5,290 nt of DNA, from contig CAJOQZ010000067.1 of NCBI GenBank assembly GCA_905236585.1, positions 1 to 5,290 on the forward strand, in the 5' to 3' direction. Shown piece by piece: positions 5,250 through 5,290 of this stretch. Source of the DNA: an uncultured Lachnospiraceae bacterium (lineage in GTDB: Bacteria > Bacillota > Clostridia > Lachnospirales > Lachnospiraceae). The position numbers were made by a program, and so were the translations under genes. The notes under the pieces are model-generated. The model saw only the letters and a program-made list of their open reading frames with translations. It was not told the origin of the DNA and ran no database searches. Position 1 is the first letter of the stretch. Each line of letters opens with the position of its first letter.

Positions 5250-5290
5250 ATGGATTTCACATTAGACAAAAAACATGAAATGGCGCGTAC
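5250..5290 (+). CDS. bcd: Butyryl-CoA (acyl-CoA) dehydrogenase, first 13 codons only
   Basis: Thirteen complete codons are visible, MDFTLDKKHEMAR, running off the window end. This matches the usual start of clostridial acyl-CoA dehydrogenases (MDF-L-x-x-x-H/Q-E), and its position after thl and hbd fits butyryl-CoA dehydrogenase, which reduces crotonyl-CoA to butyryl-CoA with FAD, normally with electron-transferring flavoprotein EtfAB. No catalytic residue lies within the visible part, so the call rests on the N-terminal motif, the strong ribosome binding site and the operon context. The same frame is open upstream through the small ORF's shifted middle part. Confidence 0.75.
   Translation, partial: MDFTLDKKHEMAR

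Overview
The window looks like a chromosomal segment of an anaerobic, butyrate-forming Firmicute, most likely a gut Lachnospiraceae or close relative. The reasons are a thiolase / 3-hydroxybutyryl-CoA dehydrogenase / acyl-CoA dehydrogenase run typical of the acetyl-CoA-to-butyryl-CoA pathway, strong AGGAGG-type ribosome binding sites, sigma-A-type promoters, a Gram-positive surface protein with a C-terminal anchor, and a SleB/CwlJ-type wall hydrolase. Species cannot be fixed from the sequence. All genes I accept are on the + strand; the minus-strand open frames are shadows in GC-rich coding DNA.

Layout. (1) 1-950: 3' end of a large secreted surface protein, truncated by the window edge, ending in a degenerate PKMGD sorting-type signal; a hairpin terminator follows at 980-1004. 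(2) 1038-2745: a near-consensus extended -10 promoter, a leader of about 130 nt with two possible hairpins, and a 512-residue secreted wall hydrolase (signal peptide, long coiled coil, charged single-helix rod made of 8-residue repeats, C-terminal SleB-like domain). (3) 2746-2973: a 228-nt intergenic region in which a strong intrinsic terminator is interleaved with a promoter for the next operon. (4) 2974-5290: the butyrate operon, thl - hbd - small ORF - bcd (only the first 13 codons of bcd are inside). No crotonase gene lies between thl and hbd or between hbd and bcd.

How the genes work together. Thl joins two acetyl-CoA into acetoacetyl-CoA, Hbd reduces this to 3-hydroxybutyryl-CoA with NADH, a crotonase encoded elsewhere would dehydrate it, and Bcd (normally with EtfAB, expected downstream) would reduce crotonyl-CoA to butyryl-CoA. 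The two upstream genes are envelope functions and form separate transcription units.

The most unusual feature is the small ORF between hbd and bcd. It has an excellent ribosome binding site, and its stop codon is embedded in the bcd ribosome binding site, but the reading frame is broken by two compensating one-base shifts at A-runs (A8 at 5126-5133 and A5 at 5205-5209). Corrected, it gives a coherent 43-residue charged helical protein. If only the first shift occurs, the frame runs without a stop into bcd. Apart from this and the regulatory architecture before thl, I see no evidence of a new multi-gene system.
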